DNA of 64,000 nt, taken from assembly GCF_002307475.1 (NCBI RefSeq), contig NZ_NTMH01000040.1, positions 124,001 to 188,000 of the forward strand. Reading direction: 5' to 3'. A program made the position numbers and the translations under genes. Source of the DNA: Pantoea allii. Lineage in GTDB: Bacteria; Pseudomonadota; Gammaproteobacteria; Enterobacterales; Enterobacteriaceae. The notes beneath the pieces are model-generated. The model was not told where the DNA came from. It did no database searches and worked only from the letters and a program-made list of their open reading frames with translations. Positions 9,366 through 18,284 of the stretch are shown piece by piece; positions within the stretch are counted from its first letter, which is position 1; every line of letters begins with the position of its first letter.

Positions 9366-9460
9366 AGTACATTTTATACATTTCGTGCTAGCAAAGGTTT
9401 CGTATTTGTTTAACGAAAATAGCGCAATATACAACCTCATCAATTGTTCTCGTGGTCGAT

Positions 9461-10567
9461 ATGAAAAAAATTCTTGTTACAGGATCTTCTGGATTCGTTG
9501 GTGGTGCAGTCGTGGCAGAATTGCTGATGCGCCAGGATGTTGAGTTGCTGCTGCTTGTCAGAGCCAGCGATGCTACCCAGGGACTGGAGAGGGTTAAAGA
9601 TAATTTATCTAAGTTTTCATGTTCGGCACAGGCTATTCAGCGCCTGACCGCAGATCAGATTCTGGTCGGCGATCTCCTGGCGCCTGAACTGTTTCTGGAT
9701 GATGCGCGCATCGATCAGGTCAGCCACGTCATTAACTGCGCGGCGATTGCGTCATTTGGTGAAAATAACGATATCTGGCGGGTTAACGTTGAAGGAACCT
9801 TCAAACTGGCCGCCAGAATGGCAGCACTGCCTGCGTTCGTGAAATTTGTCCACGTTGGTACGGCCATGTCTTCCGCGCCGGATCAGGGTGAAATCGTAAA
9901 AGAGGATCTGGTGCTGTCTTCCCGTGAAGATCACATTGTCGATTACACCTATTCCAAATCCTACATTGAAAACAAGATCAAGCAGGAACTGCCTCACCTG
10001 CCGCTGGTCATTGCCCGTCCATCCATCGTGGTTGGTCATTCTCAGGAAGGTTGTACGCCGTCAGGCAGTATTTTCTGGGTATTCAAGATGGTGATGAAGC
10101 TGGAAAAATTCCTCTGCTCACTTGACGACCGCGTCGATGTGATTCCCGTGGATTACTGTGCTAAATCATTGGTTTTCCTGCTGGATCATGGCTGTACCAA
10201 AGAGATGGTTTATCACATTTCTGCCGGTGAACGCAGCAGCAATACCTTCTCTGAAATTGATTCGGCGTTTGCCACAGCAGAAAAAAGTGCACCGCTGGCA
10301 CCTAACTATCTGCAGGTTGATTTCAGCGAGATCGTTAAAGAGCGCAAGAACTTCAAAAAGATTTATGGGCCTTGTAATGAACGCCTGATGCTGCGCGCGA
10401 TGCGCCTGTACGGTGAGTTCGCCCGCCTGAATGTGGTGTTCTCTAACGACAAATTGCTGCGCCTGGGTATGAGTTCACCGCCAGGCTTTACCAGCTATAT
10501 CGATCGTTGCGTAGAAACCACGAAAGGTATGCCAATCCAGGATTTAATGCGCGTCGATTTTAAATAA
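9461..10567 (+). CDS. extended SDR / NAD(P)-binding reductase (NAD_binding_4-like)
   Basis: A Rossmann-fold protein of 368 residues. The N-terminal ILVTGSSGFVGGAVV carries the GxxGxxG nucleotide-binding motif, INCAAIASFG the N-A-A element, and YTYSKSYIENKI the YxxxK catalytic pair. The overall pattern (RPSIVVGHSQEG, DVIPVDYCAKSLVFL) resembles the carboxyl-reductase/male-sterility group that reduces acyl thioesters. The ATG at 9461 has a weak ribosome site; an in-frame GTG at 9452 is an alternative. It stands alone between an 11 bp tandem repeat and a strong terminator. The substrate is unknown; an acyl-CoA or acyl-carrier-bound substrate is a guess from family resemblance. Confidence 0.8.
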   Translation: MKKILVTGSSGFVGGAVVAELLMRQDVELLLLVRASDATQGLERVKDNLSKFSCSAQAIQRLTADQILVGDLLAPELFLDDARIDQVSHVINCAAIASFGENNDIWRVNVEGTFKLAARMAALPAFVKFVHVGTAMSSAPDQGEIVKEDLVLSSREDHIVDYTYSKSYIENKIKQELPHLPLVIARPSIVVGHSQEGCTPSGSIFWVFKMVMKLEKFLCSLDDRVDVIPVDYCAKSLVFLLDHGCTKEMVYHISAGERSSNTFSEIDSAFATAEKSAPLAPNYLQVDFSEIVKERKNFKKIYGPCNERLMLRAMRLYGEFARLNVVFSNDKLLRLGMSSPPGFTSYIDRCVETTKGMPIQDLMRVDFK

Positions 10568-10583
10568 TCCCGCAGGCTTATGA

Positions 10584-10619
10584 TGCGCCACCAGCACGTT
10601 TGCTGGTGGCGCATTTTTT
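10584..10619 (+). terminator. rho-independent terminator after the SDR gene
   Basis: A perfect 13 bp stem (10584-10596 with 10601-10613), loop CGTT, followed by six T. This is one of the strongest terminators in the window. Confidence 0.92.
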
Positions 10620-10808
10620 ATTGCTAAGCTAACGTCTTCCTTCTTTGCCTGCGCTTTTATTCCCTGTCATTGATACCGCAAACAGGCGATTCCACCGCAC
10701 AGGGCACATTAACTTATCCGCCACCCTGTCTTCATGCAGCCGAGAATGCTGTTTATTTTCTGCCAGCCACAGCGTATTGTACGCGCGCCTGAAAACATGA
10801 GAGAACGT

Positions 10809-11732
10809 ATGAAAAAGTCAGCCAGCCCGTCGCTATTCCACGCCCGAAACCGCCATCAAGGTGAATATGATTTTGCTGCCCTCACGGCGGCACATCCGCC
10901 GCTGGCCGCAAAAGTCCGGCCAAATGGTTATGGCGTGATGTCGGTTGATTTTGCCGATCCTGAGGCGGTGATGTTGCTGAACCAGGCGCTACTCAAACTT
11001 TTCTACGGACTTGACTGGCAACTGGCCCCGGGATCGCTCTGTCCACCCGTGCCGGGACGTGCTGACTACCTGCATTATCTGGCAGATTTACTGGCACTGG
11101 ATAACCAAGGCAAGATCCCTTCGGCGGACGTGTTGGATATTGGGTGCGGGGCAAACTGCATTTATCCGTTGATTGGGGCCGCTGAGTATGGCTGGCGTTT
11201 TACCGGGACCGAAATTGATGAAGCCGCGCTGAAAGCTGCCGGTAAAATTGTTGCCGCCAACGCCGGTATGCAGCGCCTGATCCGCTTACGCCGACAAAAA
11301 AATCCGCAGGCGGTGCTGAATGGCGTGGTGAATAAAGATGCGTTTTTCCATGCGGTCATCTGTAACCCGCCGTTTCATGCGTCGGCCGAAGAGGCGGCGG
11401 CAGGTTCCCAGCGCAAATCGCGTAATCTGGGTTTACAGCCTGCCGCACCGCTTAACTTTGGCGGTCAGCACAATGAGCTGTGGTGTGAAGGCGGTGAAAA
11501 AGCCTTCGTGGGGAAAATGATTGCGGAAAGCGCCGGCATGGCGAACCAGGTGGTGTGGTTTACCTCGCTGGTATCGCGTAAAGAGCATTTGCCTGCCCTG
11601 GAAAAACAACTAAAAGCACTGGACACCGAAGTCGTGCGCGTGGTGAATATGGCGCAGGGGCAGAAGCAGAGCCGTTTTCTGGCGTGGAGCTTTATGCCCG
11701 CCGCCCAGCGCGCGCAACGGCTGTCTCGCTAA
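10809..11732 (+). CDS. rlmF: 23S rRNA (adenine(1618)-N6)-methyltransferase RlmF
   Basis: A 307-residue SAM-dependent methyltransferase that modifies A1618 of 23S rRNA. It matches E. coli RlmF (YbiN) along its length: FHARNRH near the start, CPPVPGRADY, motif I VLDIGCGANCIYPLIG, the catalytic N6-adenine motif CNPPFH, LNFGGQHNELWCEGGE, and a C-terminal MAQGQKQSRFLAW. The ATG at 10809 gives the family N-terminus; a longer in-frame start at 10734 adds 25 residues not found in relatives. Confidence 0.95.
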   Translation: MKKSASPSLFHARNRHQGEYDFAALTAAHPPLAAKVRPNGYGVMSVDFADPEAVMLLNQALLKLFYGLDWQLAPGSLCPPVPGRADYLHYLADLLALDNQGKIPSADVLDIGCGANCIYPLIGAAEYGWRFTGTEIDEAALKAAGKIVAANAGMQRLIRLRRQKNPQAVLNGVVNKDAFFHAVICNPPFHASAEEAAAGSQRKSRNLGLQPAAPLNFGGQHNELWCEGGEKAFVGKMIAESAGMANQVVWFTSLVSRKEHLPALEKQLKALDTEVVRVVNMAQGQKQSRFLAWSFMPAAQRAQRLSR

Positions 11733-11761
11733 CACAGCAGCCCGCAACGGGCTGCTGTGTT
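11731..11761. terminator. bidirectional hairpin between rlmF and glnQ
   Basis: A 14 bp perfect inverted repeat (11731-11744 with 11748-11761, loop CAA) begins inside the rlmF stop codon and lies between two convergent genes. It lacks a long T-tract in either direction, but the position suggests termination of both transcripts. Confidence 0.7.
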
Positions 11762-11767
11762 AATCAC

Positions 11768-12490
11768 TCAGGAGACGTGCTGTAAAAATTCGCGCAGACG
11801 TTCGCTGGGAGGGTGACTGATCAGGCTGTCAGGATCACCGTCTTCGGCAATACGGCCTTTATCGATAAAGATCAGCCGTGATGCCACTTTCTGCGCAAAG
11901 CCGACTTCATGCGTGACGATAACCATCGTCATGCCTTCTTCAGCCAGGTCCTGCATCACTTTCAATACTTCATGACGAAGCTCTGGGTCCAGTGCCGAGG
12001 TCGGCTCATCGAACAGCATCATTTTGGGCTTGACCGCCAGCGCGCGCGCGATCGCCACACGCTGCTGTTGGCCGCCGGATAGCTCTGAAGGAAAGTGATG
12101 GGCGCGCTCGGCCAGGCCTACTTTAGCCAGCAGGCTCTGCGCCAGTTTATGCGCCTCTTCTTTGCTGGCACCGCGCACCCGAATCGGGCCGAATGCAACG
12201 TTATCCAGGGCACTCATCTGTGGGAAGAGGTGAAACTGCTGGAATACCATGCCTGCTTCCTGACGAATCAGACGGTCGTCGACTTTAGGATCGTTAACTT
12301 TCAATCCATCAACAATCAGCTCGCCGCTGGTAATCTCTTCTAATTTATTGATACAGCGCAGCAGGGTAGACTTACCGGAACCGGATGGACCAATAATCAC
12401 CACCACTTCGCCCTGCTTAATATTCAGGTCGATATTGTGTAGCACCTGGGTTTTGCCAAAATGCTTTGAGACGTCTTTAAATTCAATCAC
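11768..12490 (-). CDS. glnQ: glutamine ABC importer ATPase GlnQ
   Basis: A 240-residue ABC ATPase with Walker [10 protein letters not shown] near residue 34, Q-loop [12 protein letters not shown], signature LSGGQQQR, Walker B MMLFDEP and switch VTHEVGF. Length and sequence match E. coli GlnQ. Its start overlaps the end of glnP by four bases. It energises high-affinity glutamine uptake with GlnP and GlnH. Confidence 0.97.
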   Translation of the reverse strand: MIEFKDVSKHFGKTQVLHNIDLNIKQGEVVVIIGPSGSGKSTLLRCINKLEEITSGELIVDGLKVNDPKVDDRLIRQEAGMVFQQFHLFPQMSALDNVAFGPIRVRGASKEEAHKLAQSLLAKVGLAERAHHFPSELSGGQQQRVAIARALAVKPKMMLFDEPTSALDPELRHEVLKVMQDLAEEGMTMVIVTHEVGFAQKVASRLIFIDKGRIAEDGDPDSLISHPPSERLREFLQHVS

Positions 12491-13146
12491 AGGATTTTCA
12501 CCCTTTTCTCAATGCGGCGCAGCACAAAGCTCAACACCAGCGTAATCACAAGATAAATAATCGCGACCGCACTCCAGATTTCCAGTGCACGGAAGTTACC
12601 GGCAATAATTTCCTGGCCCTGACGCGTCAGTTCGGCCACACCAATCACAATGAACAGGGACGTATCTTTAATACTGACAATCCACTGGTTGCCAAGCGGG
12701 GGCAGCATACGGCGCAGCGCTAAGGGCATAATCACATAGCGCAGGGTTTCACGGCTCGACAGGCCCAGCGCCAGTCCGGCTTCGCGAAAACCTTTATTGA
12801 TCGACAGCACCGCACCGCGCGTAATTTCGGCAATATAAGCGCCAGAGTTAATCATGATGGTCACCACGGCGGCGGTGAAAGGATCGATACGCAAATCCGG
12901 GAAGGCCATTGGCAGGGCGAAGTAAATAAACATCACCTGCACAACGATAGGCGTGCCGCGAATAATTTCAATAAAGACCAGGGCAATATGATTGCTTATC
13001 CAGCCGCCGTACGCGCGCGCAAAACCCGCGACCAGACCGATAATTAACCCGCCCACCAGGCCAATGATGGAAATAATTAAGGTCATTTTCGCGCCTTCGA
13101 GCAGCGCTGGCATGGCTGGCCAAATGACGCTCCAGTCAAACTCCAT
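12487..13146 (-). CDS. glnP: glutamine ABC importer permease GlnP
   Basis: A 219-residue inner-membrane permease, same length as E. coli GlnP. The segments [18 protein letters not shown] and the EAA loop [20 protein letters not shown] are clear. It lies between glnH and glnQ. The 77 bp glnH-glnP gap holds a hairpin that may lower permease expression relative to the binding protein. Confidence 0.97.
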   Translation of the reverse strand: MEFDWSVIWPAMPALLEGAKMTLIISIIGLVGGLIIGLVAGFARAYGGWISNHIALVFIEIIRGTPIVVQVMFIYFALPMAFPDLRIDPFTAAVVTIMINSGAYIAEITRGAVLSINKGFREAGLALGLSSRETLRYVIMPLALRRMLPPLGNQWIVSIKDTSLFIVIGVAELTRQGQEIIAGNFRALEIWSAVAIIYLVITLVLSFVLRRIEKRVKIL

Positions 13147-13170
13147 GGTGAAACTCCACTTGTGTTGCGA

Positions 13171-13199
13171 TGGAAAAAAGCAGGGAAATATTCCCTGCT
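13171..13199 (-). terminator. attenuator-like hairpin between glnH and glnP
   Basis: On the minus strand a 9 bp stem (13191-13199 with 13179-13187, loop TAT) is followed by CTTTTTTCC. It looks like a partial terminator inside the glnHPQ operon, allowing more binding protein than membrane components. Confidence 0.7.
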
Positions 13200-13223
13200 G
13201 AAAAATGAACGCAGACTCAGTTA

Positions 13224-13970
13224 TTATTTAGGATCGGTGCCAAACCACTTTTTATAAAGCGTGTTGTAGGTTCCGTTTTCTTTCAGTGTTTTCAGCGCGC
13301 CGTTTACTTTTTCACGCAGTTCGTCACTGCCTTTCGGGAAGGCAATACCGTACTGTTGTGCTTCAATCGATTCGCCTACCGCTTTGAAGCGGCCTTTACC
13401 GGCAGTATTAATGAAGTAAAGGATGTTTGGCGTATCATGCAGTACCGCGTCAGCACGGTTGGTACCCAGTTCCATATAGGCGTTATCAATATTAGGGAAC
13501 TGACGCAGATCTTTCGTTTTGATGTGGCTCTTAGCGTAATCCACTGAACCCGTGCCGCTCTTCACTGCGACCACTTTACCATTCAGGTCGTTAATGCTTT
13601 TGATGTCATTTTCATTGTTGCGAACCATTACCAGCAGACCACTTTTATAGTAGCCATCAGAAAATTCGATCGCTTTTTTACGCTCATCCGTAATGGTGAT
13701 ACCGGCTAACGCCAGGTCAACGTTGCGCGTTTGTAGTGCAGGGATGATGCCACTAAAGTCCATCGGTTTCAGGGTATAATCCAGTTTCAATTGTTTTGCG
13801 ATTGCATCCCACAAATCCACATCAAAACCAACATACTTATCACCCTGTTTAAATTCAAAAGGGACAAATGCAGTATCGGTGGCGACGATGAGTTTCTTTT
13901 CGGCGGCGGTAGCAGAGAGGGAGAAGGCCAGCGCCAGCGCGGCCACAGAGATGTTAAACAACGATTTCAT
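13224..13970 (-). CDS. glnH: glutamine-binding periplasmic protein GlnH
   Basis: A 248-residue SBP_bac_3 protein nearly identical in pattern to E. coli GlnH ([50 protein letters not shown]). A signal peptide ends at SATAA. The ATG at 13970 is chosen over the adjacent ATG at 13973 because of spacing to the AAGGA ribosome site and agreement with the E. coli start. First gene of glnHPQ, behind a sigma-54-like promoter and NtrC-type sites. Confidence 0.97.
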   Translation of the reverse strand: MKSLFNISVAALALAFSLSATAAEKKLIVATDTAFVPFEFKQGDKYVGFDVDLWDAIAKQLKLDYTLKPMDFSGIIPALQTRNVDLALAGITITDERKKAIEFSDGYYKSGLLVMVRNNENDIKSINDLNGKVVAVKSGTGSVDYAKSHIKTKDLRQFPNIDNAYMELGTNRADAVLHDTPNILYFINTAGKGRFKAVGESIEAQQYGIAFPKGSDELREKVNGALKTLKENGTYNTLYKKWFGTDPK

Positions 13971-14022
13971 CATTTTTCCTTATTACGACCAGGCGTCAAG
14001 GCCCAGGTTTGCGAGCTATCAT

Positions 14023-14039
14023 ATGAAAAAAATATGCCA
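14023..14039 (-). promoter_or_regulatory. sigma-54-like promoter of glnHPQ
   Basis: On the minus strand the sequence TGGCATATTTTTTTCAT has the GG of the -24 element and a degenerate TTTCA in place of the -12 TTGCA, the arrangement I recall for E. coli glnHp2. It lies about 50 bp upstream of the glnH start, with NtrC-type dyads further upstream. Confidence 0.65.
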
Positions 14040-14111
14040 ACTTTGCAAAATACATAAAATCGACTGCCTGACACAAAATCGCTGACACGATTCTGCACGG
14101 GGAAGTGAGTT

Positions 14112-14159
14112 TGCACTAATTGGGTGCTTCATGGTGGTGCATAGTGCTACGGTGGTGCA
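14112..14159. promoter_or_regulatory. putative NtrC sites upstream of glnH
   Basis: TGCACTAATTGGGTGCT at 14112-14128 fits the 17 bp NtrC dyad well. A second, weaker one with a perfect right half lies at 14143-14159, and extra GGTGC half-sites lie between. They are 75-120 bp upstream of the sigma-54-like promoter. Control of glutamine uptake by nitrogen status is known for this operon in enterobacteria. Confidence 0.65.
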
Positions 14160-14244
14160 GAGGTAGTGTGCATCAGAAGGGAAAAACAGGAAGAGCAGGA
14201 AGTGAAAACTGTTAACAAAGTCATAAAATTATAATAACACAGAC

Positions 14245-14269
14245 GTAAAAAAGGCGGGTTTCCCCGCCT
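14245..14269 (-). terminator. rho-independent terminator after dps
   Basis: On the minus strand a 7 bp GC-rich stem (14263-14269 with 14252-14258, loop GAAA) runs into TTTTTTA. It lies 23 bases after the dps stop. Confidence 0.85.
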
Positions 14270-14291
14270 GTTTACAGTCTACTGTCTGACA

Positions 14292-14795
14292 TTATTCAAT
14301 GTTGGACTCGATAAACCACAGGAATTTATCAAGATCACGCGATGCGGCAGTGAAAATATCTGCGGTATCTTCATCTTTCACTTCAGAAATGGCTTTGCGC
14401 GTGTCGTTAGCGACAACGCTGTAGCGATCGGCCAGCGCTTTCAGGTGATCCTGAACGCTGTGAATATTCAGCGGATAGCTTTTCAGTGGCGTCTTGTCGT
14501 TCACCACCTGGGTTGTACCCAGTGCGACGCCACCCAGCTGTACCACGCGCTCTGCGATGGTATCCTGGTGATCGGTAATCGCGGTGCGGAAGCCGTCCAG
14601 CATTTCGTGCACACCGATAAAGTTTGCGCCACGCATGTTCCAGTGGGCTTGCTTAGTGATCAGTGACAGATCAATGAACTCCACTACCAGGCGATTGAGC
14701 ACCTCAATGGTGGCTCTCTTTTCGTCATCTGCCACGTCATTACGGGTGTAAAGTAGATCAGAAGATTTTGTTTTAACCAGTTTAGCGGTACTCAT
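14292..14795 (-). CDS. dps: DNA-binding protein from starved cells Dps
   Basis: A 167-residue ferritin-like dodecameric protein, same length as E. coli Dps. It oxidises and stores iron and coats DNA in stationary phase. The N-terminal [20 protein letters not shown] tail is the lysine-rich DNA-binding arm. The ferroxidase residues are in [21 protein letters not shown] (His and Asp/Glu). The start at 14795 is chosen over one seven codons earlier by exact agreement with E. coli. Confidence 0.97.
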   Translation of the reverse strand: MSTAKLVKTKSSDLLYTRNDVADDEKRATIEVLNRLVVEFIDLSLITKQAHWNMRGANFIGVHEMLDGFRTAITDHQDTIAERVVQLGGVALGTTQVVNDKTPLKSYPLNIHSVQDHLKALADRYSVVANDTRKAISEVKDEDTADIFTAASRDLDKFLWFIESNIE

Positions 14796-15117
14796 TGTTT
14801 CGGTCCTCTCTTTCAATGGTTGTCCTAATCAAGTACGAGATTGAGTATAGCAGTGATTCAGGGCTTTGCAGGATTGGCTTAATCAATGGCTGAAATAGTA
14901 TTCGCCTTCGCAACGGTCAGACAGTGCGTAAATGAGTTAATAAAGTGTTAAATTTACCAGCAAGTAAAAGTATTATAAAATCATAAGGTTAAATAATTAT
15001 TCAATGAGCAGGTTGTAGATGTTCTAAATATTAACTTTCTATTACATTTTAGATGAAAATAATTATCAGGATGATTTTTAGTGTTATTTAGCCTGTTTTT
15101 CAACAGGCTGGCGCGCA
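14796..15117. other. AT-rich gap between rhtA and dps
   Basis: No gene is visible. The dps promoter must lie in the right-to-left direction near 14820-14900, but I cannot fix it by eye. At the other end a hairpin (15090-15097 with 15102-15109) lies 9 bases after rhtA on the minus strand and may end its transcript; it has no T-tract. Confidence 0.5.
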
Positions 15118-16029
15118 TTATTTCTTGGCGTTATCCGCCACTGCAATCTCATTCAGCTGGCTCTTTCTGGGACGCATCGTCAGGGTTGCACCTGCAGACG
15201 CCAGGATAATTGCCAGTAACGCCAGGCACTGCGTTCCCGACAGGCTCTCGTTCAGATACATCATGCCCGACAGGGCCGCCACTGCGGGTTCAAGGCTCAT
15301 CAGCGTGCCAAAGATCCGCGCTGGCAGGCGCGTTAGTGCAATCATCTCCAGCGAATAGGGCAGCGCCGTGGAAAGAAACGCCACCAGAACCGCGACGGGA
15401 ATGACGCTCCACTGCCAGATGCCACTTGCCGCAAATGTCAGCCCGACGGGGACAAACACCAGGGAGGCAATCAAGGAGCCGATGGCAACGGTGGCAGCAC
15501 CGTGCTCTGCGCCCGCCCGCTGTCCCGATAAGATATAGCACGCCCAACAGGCACCCGCACCCAGCGCAAACAGCGCGCCCACCGGATCAACGGAGGCAAT
15601 GCCGGTGCTAAACGGCAGCAGAAACCAGAGTCCCGCCACGGCAAGGATGACCCAGATAAAGTCCAGCGCACGGCGTGAGCCGAGCAGCGCCAGCGTCAAT
15701 GGACCAACAAACTCCAGCCCCACGGCAATGCCCAACGGGACGGTGCGGATAGAGAGATAAAACAGGAAGTTCATTGCCCCCAGCGACAAGCCATAAATAA
15801 TGAGTGGCGTGCGTTGTTCCCGACTAAAACGCAACCGCCAGGGTTTAAATATGACGCACAGGATGAGCGTGCCAAATCCCAGACGCAGGGCAGTAATGCC
15901 GGTGGCACCGACAGTGGGAAACAGGGTTTTCGCCAAAGAAGCGCCGCCCTGGAGTGACAGCATAGAGATGAGCAGAACGACGACAGGAATGAAGACTGGC
16001 GTAAATGACTTTAACGAAGTGGCTGACAT
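15118..16029 (-). CDS. rhtA: threonine/homoserine exporter RhtA
   Basis: A 303-residue inner-membrane protein with ten predicted helices in two EamA (DMT) repeats. It aligns throughout with E. coli RhtA: SLQGGASLAKTLFP, TALRLGFGTLIL, CWACYILSGQRAGAEHG, STALPYSLEMIALTRLPARIFGTLMS. It exports threonine and homoserine. It diverges from ompX, as in E. coli. Confidence 0.95.
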   Translation of the reverse strand: MSATSLKSFTPVFIPVVVLLISMLSLQGGASLAKTLFPTVGATGITALRLGFGTLILCVIFKPWRLRFSREQRTPLIIYGLSLGAMNFLFYLSIRTVPLGIAVGLEFVGPLTLALLGSRRALDFIWVILAVAGLWFLLPFSTGIASVDPVGALFALGAGACWACYILSGQRAGAEHGAATVAIGSLIASLVFVPVGLTFAASGIWQWSVIPVAVLVAFLSTALPYSLEMIALTRLPARIFGTLMSLEPAVAALSGMMYLNESLSGTQCLALLAIILASAGATLTMRPRKSQLNEIAVADNAKK

Positions 16030-16399
16030 CCTGTAGGCGCTTCCCGATCAATTTAGCTAACAAGATGACCAGTGTAATGGAAATGCAGGTCAAAAAGAGG
16101 GCGCAAAGTGATTTTAATTTTTTCTGTTTGGTTGGTTTTTGAGCAAAATTACGGGCAGATAAGTAAATTAATGTCAGGATTTTTTAGGAATTAACTTAAA
16201 GCATGAAAATTTGTTTAAGAGGTTTGTTGCAATCATATGACGTATTTTATAAGAAAAAAGAATGACATAGGATACTTCATTAACTTCCTGTTACACCAAA
16301 CTATGTGTTAGACAACAAAATGCGGGCAGAGTTTCTCGCTATTTTTTGTTATATTTTCAGCGTTGTCAGGAGAGAAGTACTTTCACATTTGAGGTGGTT
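16030..16399. other. rhtA-ompX divergent promoter region
   Basis: An AT-rich 370 bp gap without a gene. It must carry the ompX promoter and 5' leader (a GAGGTGG ribosome site precedes the ATG at 16400) and the rhtA promoter. No specific operator can be defended by eye. Confidence 0.5.
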
Positions 16400-16912
16400 A
16401 TGAAAAAAATTGCATGTCTTTCAGCATTAGCCTGTGTGTTAGCAGTAGCAACAGGTTCCGCCATGGCACAGAGCACCGTAACCGGTGGCTACGCACAGAG
16501 CGACTACCAGGGCGTTGCTAACAAAGCAAACGGCTTCAACCTGAAATATCGTTATGAAGACGGTTCTAACCCACTGGGTTGGATCGGCTCATTCACCTAC
16601 ACCGAGAAAGATCGTACCGAAGATGGCATCTACAATAAAGGCCAGTACTACGGTATCACCGGTGGTCCAGCATTCCGTCTGAATGACTGGGCAAGCATCT
16701 ACGGTGTGGTTGGTGTTGGCTACGGTAAATACCAGGCTAACGACACCACGTCACGCGACAAAGCAGACACCAGCGATTACGGTTTCTCTTACGGCGCGGG
16801 TATGCAGTTCAACCCAATGGAAAACGTTGCACTGGACGTTGGCTATGAGCAGAGCCGCATCCGTAGCGTTGACGTTGGCACCTGGATCGCTGGCGTAGGT
16901 TACAGCTTCTAA
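16400..16912 (+). CDS. ompX: outer membrane protein OmpX
   Basis: A 170-residue eight-stranded beta-barrel. The signal peptide MKKIACLSALACVLAVATG ends at SAMA, leaving STVTGGYAQSDYQG. The C-terminus ends in the outer-membrane sorting signal WIAGVGYSF with terminal Phe. Length and pattern match E. coli OmpX. The ATG at 16400 follows GAGGTGG; an earlier in-frame ATG would precede the signal peptide by 18 residues and is rejected. Confidence 0.97.
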   Translation: MKKIACLSALACVLAVATGSAMAQSTVTGGYAQSDYQGVANKANGFNLKYRYEDGSNPLGWIGSFTYTEKDRTEDGIYNKGQYYGITGGPAFRLNDWASIYGVVGVGYGKYQANDTTSRDKADTSDYGFSYGAGMQFNPMENVALDVGYEQSRIRSVDVGTWIAGVGYSF

Positions 16913-16936
16913 GTTAGCGTAGTCGAGTTTTAAAAA

Positions 16937-16961
16937 ACGGCCCTTTTCAGGGCCGTTTTTA
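16937..16961 (+). terminator. ompX rho-independent terminator
   Basis: An 8 bp stem ACGGCCCT (16937-16944) with AGGGCCGT (16949-16956), followed by TTTTA; it can extend further by A-T pairs. It lies 24 bases after the stop. Confidence 0.9.
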
Positions 16962-17016
16962 TTGGTAACGAAAAATAAGCCGTCAGAGAGTATCTGAGTA
17001 GCCATCGGGTAATGCC

Positions 17017-17120
17017 GGATCGGGTGTGAAGACCTGCGCGCAGATACCACAGCATCACTGTAGCCTTAGAGGCACGGATAGGGCGTAAAGACCTGCTCGC
17101 AGATGCCACAGCATCACAGT
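17017..17120. repeat. imperfect 45 bp direct repeat pair between ompX and mntS
   Basis: Two copies, 17017-17061 and 17076-17120, agree at 39 of 45 positions by eye. Each contains AAGACCTGC, CGCAGAT and CCACAGCATCAC and they are separated by 14 bases. They lie in the 480 bp stretch between ompX and mntS, where E. coli has opgE; no convincing gene is seen here, and the rest up to 17390 is GC-rich and featureless. Confidence 0.75.
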
Positions 17121-17393
17121 GGCTGATTGCCTGCCCATGAGTGCTGCCCCGTCGGAGAAATCTGCCGCTTGCGCAACCGTCATCCGCAACTGGACTTCGC
17201 CGATGCCAGAGAAGGGCGCGCTACCGCAGGCGACGGTCTCTGCCTGTTAAAAAGGGCGCAGATAAGGGATGATTCAGGGGACGGAAGCAGTACAGAAGTA
17301 CGTGGGTAGCACAGATAAACGGCAGGCGGGGTCAGCGCGGCAACAGAAGAAGCCCGCGCCTTCAGGCGGTCAGCCAAAAGGCGATATCAGCTT

Positions 17394-17582
17394 TCAGCCG
17401 CGCCAGATCAGTTTTTGACAGTGACGTTCTTCCGGTTCATTACCCAGAAGTTTGTTGATCAACATCAGGCGCAGTGTAAAAGGGGAACGGGTCAGCAGGC
17501 ACCACCAGGATTTCATACCTGAAGTTGATTTTTCTGCCTGGAAGCATTTGCTGCAGTCAACACAGCTTTTCAGGGTGCTCAT
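17394..17582 (-). CDS. mntS: MntS-like small manganese-homeostasis protein
   Basis: A 62-residue protein starting at 17582 after a near-perfect ribosome site GGGAGGTGATG. The C-terminal part, LLTRSPFTLRLMLINKLLG, resembles E. coli MntS (FSHSPFKVRLMLLSML) and the gene sits in the same place, divergent from mntR. MntS of E. coli is a 42-residue protein that raises intracellular manganese by interfering with export; here there are about 22 additional N-terminal residues with a CVDCSKC cysteine cluster. A shorter start at 17516 would give a 40-residue version. The gap to mntR contains MntR-type palindromes, consistent with repression by manganese-loaded MntR. Confidence 0.7.
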   Translation of the reverse strand: MSTLKSCVDCSKCFQAEKSTSGMKSWWCLLTRSPFTLRLMLINKLLGNEPEERHCQKLIWRG

Positions 17583-17668
17583 AACATCACCTCCCAATAA
17601 ATTTAACGCAACGGTAAGCAGAGCGGCCTAATCGTGCTTTAATGCATCACTCTGTTTACATTATCGAC

Positions 17669-17705
17669 AAATATAGCATTGGCTATATCATTTAGCCAAG
17701 GCTAA
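17669..17705. promoter_or_regulatory. MntR-type operators between mntS and mntR
   Basis: ATATAGC (17671-17677) and GCTATAT (17682-17688) form an inverted repeat with a 4 bp spacer, the form of known enterobacterial MntR sites. Four bases further a second perfect palindrome TTAGCC-AA-GGCTAA (17692-17705) follows. They lie 87 bp upstream of mntS and about 100 bp upstream of mntR. Confidence 0.75.
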
Positions 17706-17801
17706 CGACGAAAAATTTGAGCTTATTTGCGCCTGGTTTACAATGAGCGCAGCTAAAACCACATGGCAGGCCTGGTGTGGAAAAAATAAAGAGGAAGCTG
17801 A

Positions 17802-18260
17802 ATGAGTCGTCGTGCCAAAAGCGTGGTTTCTGCCCCGCAAGGACCACTGAAAGATATTGAAGAGCATGTCGAAGGTTTTCGGCAGGTGCGCGAGGCGCAT
17901 CGTCGTGAGCTAATTGATGACTATGTTGAGCTAATCTCTGATTTAATTGGTGAATTTGGTGAAGCACGTCAGGTCGATATGGCCGCACGTTTAGGTGTTT
18001 CGCAACCTACCGTAGCAAAAATGTTAAAGCGATTAGGTACTGCCGGACTGGTTGAGCAGGTGCCTTATCGCGGTGTCTTTTTAACACGTGAGGGGGAAAA
18101 GCTGGCTGAAGAGAGCCGCGCCCGCCATCATATTGTTGAAACCTTCCTGTTAGCGCTTGGTATCAGTCCGGAAACGGCCCGTCGCGATTCAGAAGGCATT
18201 GAACATCACGTGAGTGATGAAACGCTGGCTGTATTCCAGAAATTTTACGAAAACAATTAA
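17802..18260 (+). CDS. mntR: manganese-responsive transcriptional regulator MntR
   Basis: A 152-residue DtxR/MntR-family regulator. The N-terminal [20 protein letters not shown] and HTH segment [20 protein letters not shown] are as in E. coli; metal-binding His and Glu residues lie in the C-terminal dimerisation half ([19 protein letters not shown]). With Mn2+ it represses mntH and mntS. It is followed 24 bases later by ybiR, as in E. coli. Confidence 0.96.
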   Translation: MSRRAKSVVSAPQGPLKDIEEHVEGFRQVREAHRRELIDDYVELISDLIGEFGEARQVDMAARLGVSQPTVAKMLKRLGTAGLVEQVPYRGVFLTREGEKLAEESRARHHIVETFLLALGISPETARRDSEGIEHHVSDETLAVFQKFYENN

Positions 18261-18284
18261 CCCTTAGTTAAGGCGCCGGACATC

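Noticed and set aside
17127..17377. Short frames on both strands between ompX and mntS
   Set aside because: No ribosome site or family match; the stretch is better described by the nearby direct repeats and otherwise featureless.
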